Assembly: GCF_001507855.1 (NCBI RefSeq)
Contig: NZ_LGEN01000018.1
Span: 1-64,000 of the forward strand
Length of the DNA stretch: 64,000 nucleotides
From: Halomonas sp. 54_146
GTDB lineage: Bacteria > Pseudomonadota > Gammaproteobacteria > Pseudomonadales > Halomonadaceae
Direction: 5' to 3'
Of this stretch, positions 28,294 to 39,188 are shown one piece after another. The number at the start of each line of letters is the position of its first letter. Positions within the stretch are counted from its first letter, which is position 1. The position numbers and the translations under genes were made by a program. The notes under the pieces are model-generated. The model saw only the letters and a program-made list of their open reading frames with translations. It searched no databases and was not told the origin of the DNA.

Positions 28294-29453
28294 TGAGTAT
28301 TTCCAAACAGCTGCTGCGGGCAAGTTTAGGTGCCCTCACACTCGCCTTACTGGCCGGTTGCGCGAGTAAAAATGAGCCTGCTTATACCCCCAAAGAGCTG
28401 CGCAGCTTCGATGAAACGTCTTCGCTGGACACGCAATGGCGACGCAACGTTGGTGCCGGTTTAGGCCGCGCGCGCTACCCCATTGCGCCGGCTCGTGAAG
28501 GCGATAGCGTTTTCGCCGCTGATGTCGAAGGCGTAGTAATGGCGCTAAATGCCAACAGCGGCCAGGTCGAGTGGGAAATCGACCTCGACACGCCTATTTC
28601 TAGTGCCCTCACCGCCGTTGCCGGCCAGCTCTATTTCGCCACCGGTAACGGCGAAGTGATCGCCTTGAACCAGCGTGACGGCAGTGAAAACTGGCGCTCG
28701 CGGGTGTCTAGCCAAGTGCTTGCAGCCCCCCAGCCCAACCAGCAATTACTGGTTGTGCAAAGCGTCGATGGCCGCGTGACAGCGCTAGACCGCGCCACCG
28801 GCCAAGAACGCTGGGTGTACACCAGCTCGCAGCCGTCACTGACGCTGCGCGGCACAGGCACCCCAATGGTGATTGACCCGGTAAGCTTTATCGGCTCAGC
28901 CAACGGTCGCTTGGCCACACTGGATAACCGCAGTGGCCAGCCGCTTTGGGAGCTGCAGATTGCCATGCCAAGCGGGCGTAGCGAAGTAGACCGTTTGGTC
29001 GACCTTTCCGGCCAGGCAACCCTGAGCCCCGATGGCCGTTTGTTCGTCACCAGCTACAACGGCCCGGTAGTGGCGCTGGAAGCCACTCAAGGCAATGTGC
29101 TTTGGGAAGCGAATCTTTCCAGCCGCCATACGCCCATTCTGGTCGGCAACCTGTTATTTGTTGTCACCGATAACAGCGAAGTTGTGGCGCTAGATGCCAA
29201 CAGCGGCCGCGAAATTTGGCGCAACGACGACTTAGAAGATCGCTGGCTAACCGCCCCGGCGTTTGCCGATGGCCGTTTGGTTTTCGGTGATTTTGAAGGT
29301 TATCTTCATCTGATCGACGCTCGCGAAGGCGACCTTGTTGGCCGCACCCGCGTGCACAGCTCCGGTATCAGCGTGCGCCCGGTCACTGAAGGCAGCATCA
29401 TTCATGTCCAGGCCAACAATGGTCGCCTGGAAACCCTGGAAGTAACTCCATGA
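28293..29453 (+). CDS. bamB: Outer-membrane assembly factor BamB
   Basis: A 386-residue lipoprotein (LLAGC, Cys23) with an eight-bladed PQQ-type beta-propeller; blade signatures include [43 protein letters not shown] and [14 protein letters not shown]. It supports BamA in folding outer-membrane proteins. GAGGAGG precedes the start, which overlaps the yfgM stop (TAATG), and its own end overlaps der (ATGA), so the three are coupled. Confidence 0.96.
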   Translation: MSISKQLLRASLGALTLALLAGCASKNEPAYTPKELRSFDETSSLDTQWRRNVGAGLGRARYPIAPAREGDSVFAADVEGVVMALNANSGQVEWEIDLDTPISSALTAVAGQLYFATGNGEVIALNQRDGSENWRSRVSSQVLAAPQPNQQLLVVQSVDGRVTALDRATGQERWVYTSSQPSLTLRGTGTPMVIDPVSFIGSANGRLATLDNRSGQPLWELQIAMPSGRSEVDRLVDLSGQATLSPDGRLFVTSYNGPVVALEATQGNVLWEANLSSRHTPILVGNLLFVVTDNSEVVALDANSGREIWRNDDLEDRWLTAPAFADGRLVFGDFEGYLHLIDAREGDLVGRTRVHSSGISVRPVTEGSIIHVQANNGRLETLEVTP

Positions 29454-30853
29454 CACCCGTCATTGCTTTAGTCGGTCGCCCCAATGTGGGCAAATCGACG
29501 CTTTTTAACCGCTTAACGCGCTCGCGTGATGCGCTAGTGGCCGACTTTCCTGGCCTTACCCGTGACCGTAAATATGGTAACGGCATGCTGGGCGATAAAG
29601 TGTATACGGTCATCGACACCGGCGGCATCAGCGGTGACGAAGAGGGCATTGACGCCGCGATGGCAGAGCAATCGCTTGCCGCCATTGATGAAGCCGATAT
29701 TGTGCTGTTTATGGTCGACGCCCGCGCCGGTCTTATCGCCGCTGACCAGGCGATTGCTAACCACCTGCGCGTTAACCAGAAAAAAACCTGGCTGGTGGTG
29801 AATAAAACCGACGGGCTGGAAGAGCATTCGGCGATGGGCGATTTCTGGTCGCTGGGGTTAGGCGACCCTTGGCCGATTGCCGCCGCTCATGGGCGCAATG
29901 TGTCTACCCTGATTGACGCCGTGCTCGCGCCCTTTCCCGAGCGCGATGCCAGCATTCCAGCGGACACCGGCAGCAAAGGCGTTCGCATTGGCGTGATTGG
30001 CCGCCCCAACGTGGGCAAATCTACCCTGGTCAATCGCCTGCTGGGCGAAGAGCGCGTGGTGGTATTTGATGAAGCGGGCACCACCCGCGATGCCATCGAG
30101 ATCCCTTTCGAGCGCCGCGGTAAACCTTACGTGCTGATTGATACGGCGGGTATTCGGCGACGCAAGAACGTCCGTGAAATTACTGAAAAGTTTTCTATTA
30201 TCAAGACGCTGGATGCGATTAAAGAATCGCATGTGGTGATCATGGTACTGGATGGCTCAAGCGGCTTGGTAGAGCAAGACCTACACCTGCTCGACTATGT
30301 ATTAACCACCGGGCGCGCCCTGGTGCTGGCGGTGAATAAGTGGGACGGCCTGGAGAGTGAAGCCAAGGAGAAAATGCGCACCGAGATCAAACGCCGCCTG
30401 GGCTTTGCTGATTACGCCGAGCTGCACTTTATTTCTGCGCTGCACGGTACGGCGGTGGGTGATCTTTACCCTTCAATTGACCGCGCCTTTGACGCCGCCA
30501 ACGCGCACTGGTCGACCAACCGCTTAACCACCCTGCTGCAAGATGCAGTGAGCCAAAACCCGCCGCCGATGGTGCACGGGCGACGCATTAAGCTGCGCAT
30601 GGCCCACCAGGGGGGCAGCAACCCGCCGATTATCGTGGTGCATGGCAATCAAACGGAATCGCTACCGGAAGCCTATCGTCGCTATTTGACCAACACCTTC
30701 CGCAAGGTATTGAAGGTGCGCGGCACGCCGATTCGCTTTGAGTTTCGCTCGGGCAGTAACCCGTTCGACAGCATGGCCGGTGCCAGCGATAAAGAGAAAG
30801 CCAAAAAACGCGAGCTTAATCGCACCAAAGAAGCACGCAAAAGCCGCCGCTAG
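29450..30853 (+). CDS. der: Ribosome biogenesis GTPase Der (EngA)
   Basis: A 467-residue double-Era GTPase: G1 motifs GRPNVGKS at residues ~9-16 and again at ~184-191, DTGG and DTAG G3 motifs, NKTD and NKWD G4 motifs, and a C-terminal KH-like domain. It acts in 50S subunit maturation. It overlaps bamB by four bases and ends with a basic [16 protein letters not shown] tail. Confidence 0.97.
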   Translation: MTPVIALVGRPNVGKSTLFNRLTRSRDALVADFPGLTRDRKYGNGMLGDKVYTVIDTGGISGDEEGIDAAMAEQSLAAIDEADIVLFMVDARAGLIAADQAIANHLRVNQKKTWLVVNKTDGLEEHSAMGDFWSLGLGDPWPIAAAHGRNVSTLIDAVLAPFPERDASIPADTGSKGVRIGVIGRPNVGKSTLVNRLLGEERVVVFDEAGTTRDAIEIPFERRGKPYVLIDTAGIRRRKNVREITEKFSIIKTLDAIKESHVVIMVLDGSSGLVEQDLHLLDYVLTTGRALVLAVNKWDGLESEAKEKMRTEIKRRLGFADYAELHFISALHGTAVGDLYPSIDRAFDAANAHWSTNRLTTLLQDAVSQNPPPMVHGRRIKLRMAHQGGSNPPIIVVHGNQTESLPEAYRRYLTNTFRKVLKVRGTPIRFEFRSGSNPFDSMAGASDKEKAKKRELNRTKEARKSRR

Positions 30854-30889
30854 TTTTGTACTGCTCCTTTTGCCCTTAGGGGGAATGAT

Positions 30890-31522
30890 ATGCGTTTGAT
30901 TGCTCGCCGCTGGCGCTGGCTTACCCTGTTGGGCTTTGCCAGCCTGCTCACGGGCTGCTTGGCGCTGCCACAAACCGGCCTGTTTGCGTTTCGCTTGGCG
31001 GTGACCTCCCTGGGGGTCGAGGATGTTCGCATTGGCCCTTATAGCATTAATGCAAGCAGCATTAATGCGGGGCTAGACACCAGCGACTTGACCAGCCTGA
31101 TTGCGTCAAGCCTTGGTGCCGGTAGCCTGCCGATACACGCCACCATTGCCATGGGGCTGGGCTTACCTGCCGGCATGCCCCCGGTGGAAATGTCGGGCTT
31201 TCGCTGGGCGCTGGATATGCCGGGCGTAGACCCCGTGCAGGGTAGCTATGAGCAGGATGTCACGCTGACCTCTGGCGGCGGTGCCAACTTACGCCTGCCG
31301 GTTGCCTTTGATGTACTCGCCACCGACCGCCAACGCTTGACCCCCATGCTGGAGCTTGCCAGCCAGTTGGCATCGCAAGGCGAGCTGCCGCCCGGCAGTC
31401 AACTGGCGATTACCCCTGGGGATCTGCGCGGGTTAGGCATGCGGCTTCCGGCTGGGTTGTTGACGCCTACCATTCGCCTAAACGTAGGTGCCGACGGGCA
31501 GCTGGTTCCGCAAGGTGGTTAG
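30890..31522 (+). CDS. Putative lipoprotein of unknown function
   Basis: A 210-residue protein with a clear lipoprotein signal (RRWRWLTLLGFASLLTGC, Cys23) followed by a soluble domain with no motif I recognise; the repeated polar/hydrophobic alternation suggests a beta-rich fold (an LEA14-like domain would fit but is not shown). It follows der by 36 bases on the same strand and converges on the ATPase gene at 31550. Confidence 0.7.
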   Translation: MRLIARRWRWLTLLGFASLLTGCLALPQTGLFAFRLAVTSLGVEDVRIGPYSINASSINAGLDTSDLTSLIASSLGAGSLPIHATIAMGLGLPAGMPPVEMSGFRWALDMPGVDPVQGSYEQDVTLTSGGGANLRLPVAFDVLATDRQRLTPMLELASQLASQGELPPGSQLAITPGDLRGLGMRLPAGLLTPTIRLNVGADGQLVPQGG

Positions 31523-31549
31523 TGCCGCAAGGTAGATAGAAAGCGCTGA

Positions 31550-32419
31550 TTAACCGCTTTCAGCCAAGCGTTTGCGTCCTAGCCATTGGTTTGCAAACTG
31601 CCAGGCGGTTCGCCCACTGCGACCGCCGCGCAGCGTTGCATAGCGCACAGCCTCTGCCCTTGCCGCTGCATCCCAGTCACGCTCATCACCCAACTGCATC
31701 ACCCAGTGCTGGCAAACTTCCAAGTAGGTTTCCTGATTAAAAGGATGAAAGCCTAGCCATAGCCCGAAGCGATCGGAGAGCGAGATTTTCTCTTCTACCG
31801 CGTCGCCATGGTGAAGCTCTTCACCCACCAGCCGCGAACCGCTATTATCGTCCATTGATTCCGGCAGCAAGTGACGACGATTTGAAGTGGCATATAACAG
31901 TACGTTTTCCGGGGGGCCGGTTAATGCGCCATCTAATAGGCTCTTCAGCGCTTTGTAGGCATCGTCATTGCCCTCAAAAGAAAGGTCGTCGCAATACACG
32001 ACAAAGCGATGCGGCTCATGGCGCAACTGCTCAACAAGCTGTGTCAGGCTACTCAAATCTTGACGGTCGACCTGCACCAAGCGCAGCCCTTCGCTGGCCA
32101 GTGAATTGAGTAACGCCCGCACCATGGATGATTTACCGCTGCCCCGCGACCCCCACAATAGCGCATGGTTGGCGGGTAAGCCGCGCAAAAAAGCGCGGGT
32201 ATTATCCATCAGCGCTAATTTCTGGCGCTCAATACCCAGCAGGTCATCCAGCGTCATCGCATCGCGCGGGGGAACGGGCACCAAATGCCCGCCCAGTGGG
32301 TGACGCTGCCACAAGGCGGCGACATGGGTATTCCAGTCCACCGGCTCAGAAGGTGGTGGCAACCAGTGTTCAATATGGTCCAATAAGCGCATTAAACGGC
32401 TGCTCAGTTCGGCATCCAT
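31550..32419 (-). CDS. DUF815-type AAA ATPase
   Basis: A 289-residue P-loop protein: LLGIERQKLALMDNTRAFLRG, Walker A WGSRGSGKSS, Walker B-like FVVYCDDLSFE, and LLYATSNRRHLLPE with an arginine-rich sensor region, the pattern of DUF815 (YpaI-like) ATPases. Cellular role is unknown. The second in-frame ATG (32419) is chosen because AGAGG sits seven bases before it and almost touches the first ATG at 32425. Confidence 0.85.
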   Translation of the reverse strand: MDAELSSRLMRLLDHIEHWLPPPSEPVDWNTHVAALWQRHPLGGHLVPVPPRDAMTLDDLLGIERQKLALMDNTRAFLRGLPANHALLWGSRGSGKSSMVRALLNSLASEGLRLVQVDRQDLSSLTQLVEQLRHEPHRFVVYCDDLSFEGNDDAYKALKSLLDGALTGPPENVLLYATSNRRHLLPESMDDNSGSRLVGEELHHGDAVEEKISLSDRFGLWLGFHPFNQETYLEVCQHWVMQLGDERDWDAAARAEAVRYATLRGGRSGRTAWQFANQWLGRKRLAESG

Positions 32420-32530
32420 ACTCATCCTCTAGGTGGGTTATGATAGAAAGTATATAGAAAGTATTATGCTACTACCCTCTGCGGTTATCTTGTGAATAAG
32501 AAACCCGTTCGTCTATAAGGAAACCGTCTC

Positions 32531-33334
32531 ATGCGTTGGCTTCGCCCTTTTGCTATTAGTGCTTTGTGTGTATCTATCGCTGCGTGTACCACGTCGCCCA
32601 CCGGGCGCTCGCAGCTATTGCTGATGTCTGAGGGTGAGCTCAATGAAATGGGTCGCCAGGCATTTTCTCAATACCAACAAGAACTTCCTACTGCCAGCCA
32701 ATCCAGCCAACGCTATGTACAGTGTATTGCCAACGCCATCGTAGCGGAACTTCCTCCTCAACAGCAGCAGCTGGATTGGCAAATTCGTGTCTTTGAATCT
32801 GAGCAGCCCAACGCCTTTGCCCTGCCCGGTGGCTATATGGGCGTGAATACCGGCATGTTGGATATCGCCACGACCCAGGATCAGTTAGCTTCCGTTATCG
32901 GTCATGAAATTGGCCACGTGCTGGCGAATCACGCTAACGAACGCGCTTCTACGCAAAATGCGACCTCGTTGGGTCTTTCGGTGCTTTCCAGCACCTCTGG
33001 CATGCAGTCTGCCGGGGGCCAGCAACTCATGGGCGTACTCGGCATGGGCGCGCAATACGGCATCGTGCTGCCGTTCTCGCGCGCCCATGAAAGAGAAGCC
33101 GACGTAATTGGCCTAGATCTTATGGCGCAAGCGGGGTTCGACCCACGTGAAAGCGTGACCCTTTGGGAAAATATGCAGGCGGCCACAGGCGGCGGTGCGC
33201 CCCCTGAATGGATGTCGACCCACCCAGGCCAAGGCCAGCGTATTCAAGGCCTGCAAGCCAAGATGGATCAAGCCTTAGGCCTTTATGAGCAAGCCCGCCG
33301 CAATGGCCGTTCACCCAACTGCCCGCGTCCTTAA
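32531..33334 (+). CDS. M48-family metalloprotease lipoprotein (LoiP/YcaL-like)
   Basis: A 267-residue lipoprotein (SIAAC, Cys19) with the M48 zinc motif HEIGH (His125, Glu126, His129), the third ligand in READVIGLDLM, and the AFALPGGYMGVNTGML segment preceding it. Relatives (LoiP, YcaL, BepA) degrade or chaperone misfolded outer-membrane proteins in the periplasm. The THPGQGQRIQGL end is family typical. AAGGA nine bases before the ATG. Confidence 0.93.
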   Translation: MRWLRPFAISALCVSIAACTTSPTGRSQLLLMSEGELNEMGRQAFSQYQQELPTASQSSQRYVQCIANAIVAELPPQQQQLDWQIRVFESEQPNAFALPGGYMGVNTGMLDIATTQDQLASVIGHEIGHVLANHANERASTQNATSLGLSVLSSTSGMQSAGGQQLMGVLGMGAQYGIVLPFSRAHEREADVIGLDLMAQAGFDPRESVTLWENMQAATGGGAPPEWMSTHPGQGQRIQGLQAKMDQALGLYEQARRNGRSPNCPRP

Positions 33335-33354
33335 CCGCTTGCTGTGAGGTTTAA

Positions 33355-33612
33355 ATGATTAGGTTAGGATTACTGCTGCTGGTGCTGCCGCTATTTGTGC
33401 TGATGGGCGTGTATTTTTGGGAGCTGAACGACGTTCGCGCTTGCCAGCTTGAGGGCGGCCATTGGGATTACATCGAGAGTGTCTGCCGGGACACCCCGCA
33501 GCCGTTTGTCTCTTGGCTGGAACGCTCGCCGCTGCTTGTTAACGGCGGCATGCTGCTCTCGGTGGTGGGGATGATGATGTGTATGGTGGGGCTGTACGTA
33601 AAACGCCGCTAA
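33355..33612 (+). CDS. Small membrane protein of unknown function
   Basis: An 85-residue protein with TM helices at ~3-22 and ~60-80 and a short periplasmic loop with two Cys (ACQLEGG and SVCRDTP) that could form a disulfide. GAGG lies before the ATG, 20 bases after the M48 protease stop, so the two are probably co-transcribed. Function unknown. Confidence 0.65.
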   Translation: MIRLGLLLLVLPLFVLMGVYFWELNDVRACQLEGGHWDYIESVCRDTPQPFVSWLERSPLLVNGGMLLSVVGMMMCMVGLYVKRR

Positions 33613-33627
33613 GCATAGCGGTTCCCC

Positions 33628-33657
33628 ACGCATAACGTTTTTACGCATAACATTTTT
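33628..33657 (+). repeat. 15-bp tandem repeat after the small membrane protein gene
   Basis: ACGCATAACGTTTTT (33628-33642) and ACGCATAACATTTTT (33643-33657), starting 15 bases after the stop. Confidence 0.8.
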
Positions 33658-33669
33658 AAACACGGACGT

Positions 33670-33699
33670 GGCCGGATGACATCATCCGGCCCCGTTTTT
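33670..33699. terminator. Terminator between convergent genes
   Basis: Perfect palindrome GGCCGGATGA/TCATCCGGCC with a 2-nt centre (33670-33691), then CCGTTTTT. It ends the plus-strand unit before the convergent aroE. Confidence 0.88.
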
Positions 33700-33719
33700 A
33701 TCGGCATTAACTGGGTCGG

Positions 33720-34540
33720 TTATGAATAGTTAAGCGACTGGCGCAGCATTTCCCGCACAGGTGCGGTTTCGGGGCGCACATTGCGCCATAGGAAAAACGA
33801 TTCGGCGGCTTGTTCAACCAGCATGCCTAAGCCATCAAGCAACTTCGCACCGCGTGGGCCAGCCCACTGCAAAAACAGCGTTGGCTCGGTGCCATACATC
33901 ATGTCGTAGGCCCAGGCATTTTCAGCAAACAAGGTGTCTGGCAGCGGCGGCAAATCGCCTGAAAGGCTGGCGCTGGTGCCGTTAATCACGATATCGAATT
34001 GGCCATTCAGCGTATCAAAGCCCCCTCCACTCATCGCGCCTAAATCAGCGAAGTCGTGGACCAGTTGCTCGGCCTTTGCTGCGGTACGATTAATCACCAC
34101 GATCTCACTAGGCTGTTCAGCGAACAGTGGCTCTAAAATGCCACGTACCGCGCCACCTGCCCCGACCACCAAAATACGCTTTCCCGCTAACCCAACACGG
34201 TGATAAGCCAAATCACGCACCAGGCCAATACCATCGGTGGTATCCCCATAGGTGCGGCCATTTCCGCCCAGAATCAGCGTATTCACCGCCCCCGCCCGCT
34301 GCGCGCGGTGGCTTAGGGTATCGCACAGCGCAAAGGCATCGCTCTTGAACGGCACGGTAACGTTGGCACCACGCCCACCTGCGTCGATAAACGCGCGCCA
34401 GGCATCGGCAAAGCTATCAAGCGGTACTTCTTGCGCGGTGTATTCAAGCTCTTGGTGCGTTTGGTGGGCGAATTCAGCGTGTATCAGCGGTGACTTGGAG
34501 TGCTGAATGGGGTTGCCAAACACGCAGTAGCGATCGGTCA

Positions 34541-34541
<1 letters not shown>
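33720..34541 (-). CDS. aroE: Shikimate dehydrogenase (NADP+)
   Basis: A 273-residue Aro[18 protein letters not shown] with the shikimate-binding serines, [16 protein letters not shown] with the catalytic Lys, and NADP motif [11 protein letters not shown] followed by INRT. It reduces 3-dehydroshikimate in aromatic amino-acid synthesis. The start overlaps the hemF stop by one base (TAATG), so the two are translationally coupled. Confidence 0.97.
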
Positions 34542-35593
<1,052 letters not shown>

Positions 35594-36151
35594 TTAGGCA
35601 CGCACTACGCTGCCGCTGGCTAAATCCCGAATGACACTGGGCTTGGCATTGCCACCGAGCGCACCTTCCACTACGAAAGCAACGTCATCCCCAAAAATGG
35701 CGGTGATTTCATCAGCACTCATGGCGGGTGGTTCGCCCGCACGGTTGGCGGAGGTCGACACCAATGGGCCACCAAACGCTTCACAAAGGGCTTTCATCAC
35801 CGGGTGGTCGGTCACCCGCAGCGCCACGCGCTCGTGGGCACCACGCACTAGCCCATGGCTGCGGCCATAATCAGGCACTAACCAGGTATTAGGCCCCGGC
35901 CAGCTTGCCACCAGGGGGGCGTGCATCGCCAGCGGGAGCTGGCTCAACCAGGGCTGGAACTGTTCAATACTGGCGGCCACGAGAATGACGCCTTTCGCCG
36001 GGTCGCGCTGTTTCATGCGCATTAAATGGGCTAAGGCTTCATCATTTTCGGGGTCGCAGCTAAGCCCCCACACCGCTTCGGTGGGGCAGGCAATCACCCC
36101 TCCACCGCGCAGCGCGTTAATGGCAGGCGTTAGGTCGGTCGCTGAACTCAT
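35594..36151 (-). CDS. tsaC: Threonylcarbamoyl-AMP synthase
   Basis: A 185-residue YrdC-fold protein: GGVIACPTEAVWGLSCDP, KGVILVAAS, WPGPNTWLVP and GPLVSTSANRAGEPPA. It makes threonylcarbamoyl-AMP for t6A37 of tRNA. The short form without a Sua5 domain is TsaC. GAGGA six bases before the ATG. It is downstream of dprA, a frequent pairing. Confidence 0.95.
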   Translation of the reverse strand: MSSATDLTPAINALRGGGVIACPTEAVWGLSCDPENDEALAHLMRMKQRDPAKGVILVAASIEQFQPWLSQLPLAMHAPLVASWPGPNTWLVPDYGRSHGLVRGAHERVALRVTDHPVMKALCEAFGGPLVSTSANRAGEPPAMSADEITAIFGDDVAFVVEGALGGNAKPSVIRDLASGSVVRA

Positions 36152-36189
36152 TGTCTTTCCTCACCGTTAGGGCGAATGCCCGCATCCTA

Positions 36190-37302
36190 TCATGGTCGTG
36201 GCAGCCGCACCCAGCCTCCTGCCTGCTGGGTCACCCAGCCGTCTAGCTCAAGCATAAGCAGGCGCTGCTGGCAGTCGCTGACGGAAACACCGGTGGTGTG
36301 CACCAACAGATCAATCGGCGTCGGGGTGGCTGAAAGCGAGGTTAATAAGGCGTCGGGCAACGCTGGGCTTTCTATTGCCTCGGGTGACGCCTTCTGAACG
36401 GCGTCACTGGGCGGGATAAACTCACCGGCCCAATGGCCAAGGTCAGCGATAATATCGTCAACGCTGCAGGCCAGATGCGCAGCCCCCTGGCGCAATAGTG
36501 CCAAACAGCCACGAGCCTGCACGTTATGCAGCGAACCGGGCAGTACGAACAGCTCACGATTTTGCTCTAAGGTGAGCCGCGCACTCACCAGCGAGCCGCT
36601 TTTTTCAGTTGCTTCGACCACCAATGTGCCCAGCGAGAGGCCGGTCACGATTCTATTACGCCGGGGGAAGAACGCTGGGCGAGCCACGGTTCCCGGCGGA
36701 TGCTCTGACAGCAGCAGCCCACCGGGCAAACGGCTTAGCTGTTCGTGTAGGTCACGGTTTGATGCTGGGTAAATCACATCCACGCCGCAGCCCAGTACGC
36801 CAATCGTGCTGCCGCCTGCGCTTAACGCTGCCCGCTGAGCAACACCATCGACCCCCAGCGCCATGCCGCTGACCACACACCAGCCGCGCTGGGCGAGCTC
36901 ACGGGCAAAGGTTTGGGCGTTGTGGGTGCCTTCACCGGTGGGGCGGCGGGTGCCCACCATGGCAAGCTTGGGGCCTTCCAGCGCGCTAAGATCACCCTGC
37001 GCCCAGAGCACCACGGGCGGGTCGGGTAGTTCGTTTAACAGCGCGGGCCAAGCAGGGTGGTCGCGATGCAGCACGTGCCGGCTGGGGCCGCCTTGCTGCC
37101 ACGCCAAGGTGTCGTTAACAGCATGTTGCAGCGGGCTACGAGCAGGGTGTTCTAGCCACAGGCGCAGCTCGCTCGCCGCACGGCTTGGCAGTGCCGCCAG
37201 CCAACCTTCCGGCCACTGCGGCTGGCGAGCAACCAATTGCGCAATACGCAGCGCGCCCATACCAGGCAACGCGTTGACCACTAGCCACGTCTGGGCATCC
37301 AT
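36190..37302 (-). CDS. dprA: DNA-processing protein DprA
   Basis: A 370-residue DprA: N-terminal SAM-like helices (LPGMGALRIAQLV), Rossmann fold with AMVGTRRPTGEGTH, GVDGVAQRAALSAGG, FFPRRNRIVTGLS, LVSARLTLEQNRELFVLPGSL, and a C-terminal winged helix (PIDLLVHTTGVSVSDCQQRLLMLELDGWV). It loads RecA on incoming single-stranded DNA in natural transformation. AAGGAG precedes the ATG. Confidence 0.95.
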   Translation of the reverse strand: MDAQTWLVVNALPGMGALRIAQLVARQPQWPEGWLAALPSRAASELRLWLEHPARSPLQHAVNDTLAWQQGGPSRHVLHRDHPAWPALLNELPDPPVVLWAQGDLSALEGPKLAMVGTRRPTGEGTHNAQTFARELAQRGWCVVSGMALGVDGVAQRAALSAGGSTIGVLGCGVDVIYPASNRDLHEQLSRLPGGLLLSEHPPGTVARPAFFPRRNRIVTGLSLGTLVVEATEKSGSLVSARLTLEQNRELFVLPGSLHNVQARGCLALLRQGAAHLACSVDDIIADLGHWAGEFIPPSDAVQKASPEAIESPALPDALLTSLSATPTPIDLLVHTTGVSVSDCQQRLLMLELDGWVTQQAGGWVRLPRP

Positions 37303-37337
37303 ATTGTCTCCTTATAAACGCGTTTGTTTGCCGCCCG

Positions 37338-38387
37338 CTAGTTCGCCGGCGAGGCGACTTGATCACCCACCTCCAGCACGCGAGAGGCCTGCATTACCAA
37401 CGCATAACTGACGTGATCATAGGGCTTAAACACCATAGCGATTCCCGCCTCGGTGCTGGGCAGCTGCACCAGCTCCTGGGTACGCGGGTCGTTGATCAAC
37501 TCCCCCTGCTGATTGACCTGCAGCACATGGCCTGCCTGCAAGCCATCCAGGGTGCCAAGATCCAGCGTCACGATCTGAAAGCGACCAATAAAGCGCACGC
37601 CCCCCGGTATGGCAATAATATGCCCTTCGACGGCATTTAACGGTGCGCGGGGCATAAACTCACTGCTCAGCTCGCGATCTTCCAGCGGCAAGACAATATC
37701 GTTAATGCGTACTTCCTGATGGGAGCTCACGACTTCAAGCTGAGCAATATCGCCTTCACTGCTGACATGCCGAGCGACGCCTACGTTAATTAACTCCAAG
37801 CCGAGCGGCGTGCCATCCATGGCGTGGTAGGATTCCGACTGTCTATAAATGCCCACTTGGCCATGGCGCGGCACATCGCCACGCACGTATAGCCGATCTC
37901 CCGCGCCACTGATCAAGCGGCGATCATCACCAGCCACCACATAAGCCAGCTCCTGTAAATCCTCAGCGTTATCGACCACGCGGTGCTCACGTAGAAAGGC
38001 ACGGGCGACGTCCATAGGGATCGGCGCGATCGCCTCACGATGGGGCAAGGTGCGCATCTGCGGCGAAAGCTTTACCACGTTCTGGCCGCGTTCCAGCCCG
38101 AAGCAGGGGGTGCCTTGGCAATCGTTAAGCACCAGCACATCGCCTGGGTAGATCAAATGAGGGTTGGTGATGTGAGGGTTGTGTTGCCACAGCTGGGGCC
38201 ACTGCCAGGGGGCGTGCAGAAAGCGCCCGGCGATATCCCACAGCGTGTCACCTGACACCACCTGGTAGCGCTCAGGCGCGTCACTGCGCAGGCGCTCCCA
38301 CGCCGCTGCTTCAACGCTCAGCAACATCACTGCACTTAGCAGCCATGCGCCAAAAGCACCCCGATAGGCGCGTTGTTTCGCCGCCAT
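37338..38387 (-). CDS. LysM-domain protein
   Basis: A 349-residue exported protein: signal peptide (~10-32), LysM domain at ~40-86 (YQVVSGDTLWDIAGRFL...NPHLIYPGDVLVL), then ~260 residues as found in the family encoded between dprA and def in gammaproteobacteria. LysM binds peptidoglycan; the rest has no assigned activity. The ATG at 38387 has GGAG upstream; an earlier in-frame start (38426) is discounted. Confidence 0.9.
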   Translation of the reverse strand: MAAKQRAYRGAFGAWLLSAVMLLSVEAAAWERLRSDAPERYQVVSGDTLWDIAGRFLHAPWQWPQLWQHNPHITNPHLIYPGDVLVLNDCQGTPCFGLERGQNVVKLSPQMRTLPHREAIAPIPMDVARAFLREHRVVDNAEDLQELAYVVAGDDRRLISGAGDRLYVRGDVPRHGQVGIYRQSESYHAMDGTPLGLELINVGVARHVSSEGDIAQLEVVSSHQEVRINDIVLPLEDRELSSEFMPRAPLNAVEGHIIAIPGGVRFIGRFQIVTLDLGTLDGLQAGHVLQVNQQGELINDPRTQELVQLPSTEAGIAMVFKPYDHVSYALVMQASRVLEVGDQVASPAN

Positions 38388-38618
38388 TCTGCTCTCCCCA
38401 ATAAAATGCGCCAGTATGATAAGCATGTTTCAGCACCCCAAATATGCTTCAGTACGCTGAGTATATAGATGCTGAAACCCTGAGCGTAGCGGGTGCGCAT
38501 GTCCAGAAACATTGACAGCATGATATAGTGATCCATCATAAAGTACCTAGGTCTAGCGACCTTTGCCGCTGCCTAGCTTGACTTAATTTAGACTCAGCAT
38601 AACGGTGATTGTAACGCC

Positions 38619-39131
38619 ATGGCCAAACTTCCTATTCTTGAATTCCCCGACGAGCGCCTGCGCACCAAGGCCGCTGCGGTGGAAACCGTCGATGACGAGC
38701 TACGTCAACTTGTCGACGATATGCTGGAGACCATGTATGACGCCCGAGGCATCGGTCTAGCCGCGACACAGATCGATGTTCATCGCCGTGTTGTCGTCAT
38801 GGATGTCAGCGACGACAACTCCCAGCCGCTGGTGCTGATCAACCCGCGCTATACCCCGATTGGCGATGAAAAAGAGCCGCTTTCAGAAGGCTGCCTGTCG
38901 ATTCCCGATTACTACGCCGAGGTGCCGCGCTACCTTAAAGTGCAGCTCAACGCACTGGACCGCAACGGCGATGCCTACGAGCTAGAAGCGGAAGGCCTGC
39001 TAGCGCATTGTATTCAACACGAGTACGACCATTTGGAAGGCGTGCTGTTTGTTGATTACCTGTCGCCGCTAAAGCGTGACCGGATCCTCAAAAAAATGCA
39101 AAAACGCCATAAGCAGTTCCAGGACGCCTAA
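38619..39131 (+). CDS. def: Peptide deformylase
   Basis: A 170-residue metalloenzyme: [12 protein letters not shown] (motif 1), [15 protein letters not shown] (motif 2, Cys ligand) and [15 protein letters not shown] (motif 3, HExxH). It removes the N-formyl group from nascent proteins. Divergent from the LysM gene and followed by fmt and rsmB. Confidence 0.97.
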   Translation: MAKLPILEFPDERLRTKAAAVETVDDELRQLVDDMLETMYDARGIGLAATQIDVHRRVVVMDVSDDNSQPLVLINPRYTPIGDEKEPLSEGCLSIPDYYAEVPRYLKVQLNALDRNGDAYELEAEGLLAHCIQHEYDHLEGVLFVDYLSPLKRDRILKKMQKRHKQFQDA

Positions 39132-39187
39132 GCGTTTTCTTGCTGACGTTTTCTTACTTGCGTTTCCTTACTTACGCCTTTTACTTA
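39132..39187 (+). repeat. ~14-bp degenerate tandem repeat filling the def-fmt gap
   Basis: Four drifting units of the type GCGTTTTCTTACTT starting at 39132, 39147, 39161 and 39175. They begin on the base after the def stop and end one base before the fmt ATG, leaving no Shine-Dalgarno. Confidence 0.8.
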
Positions 39188-39188
39188 C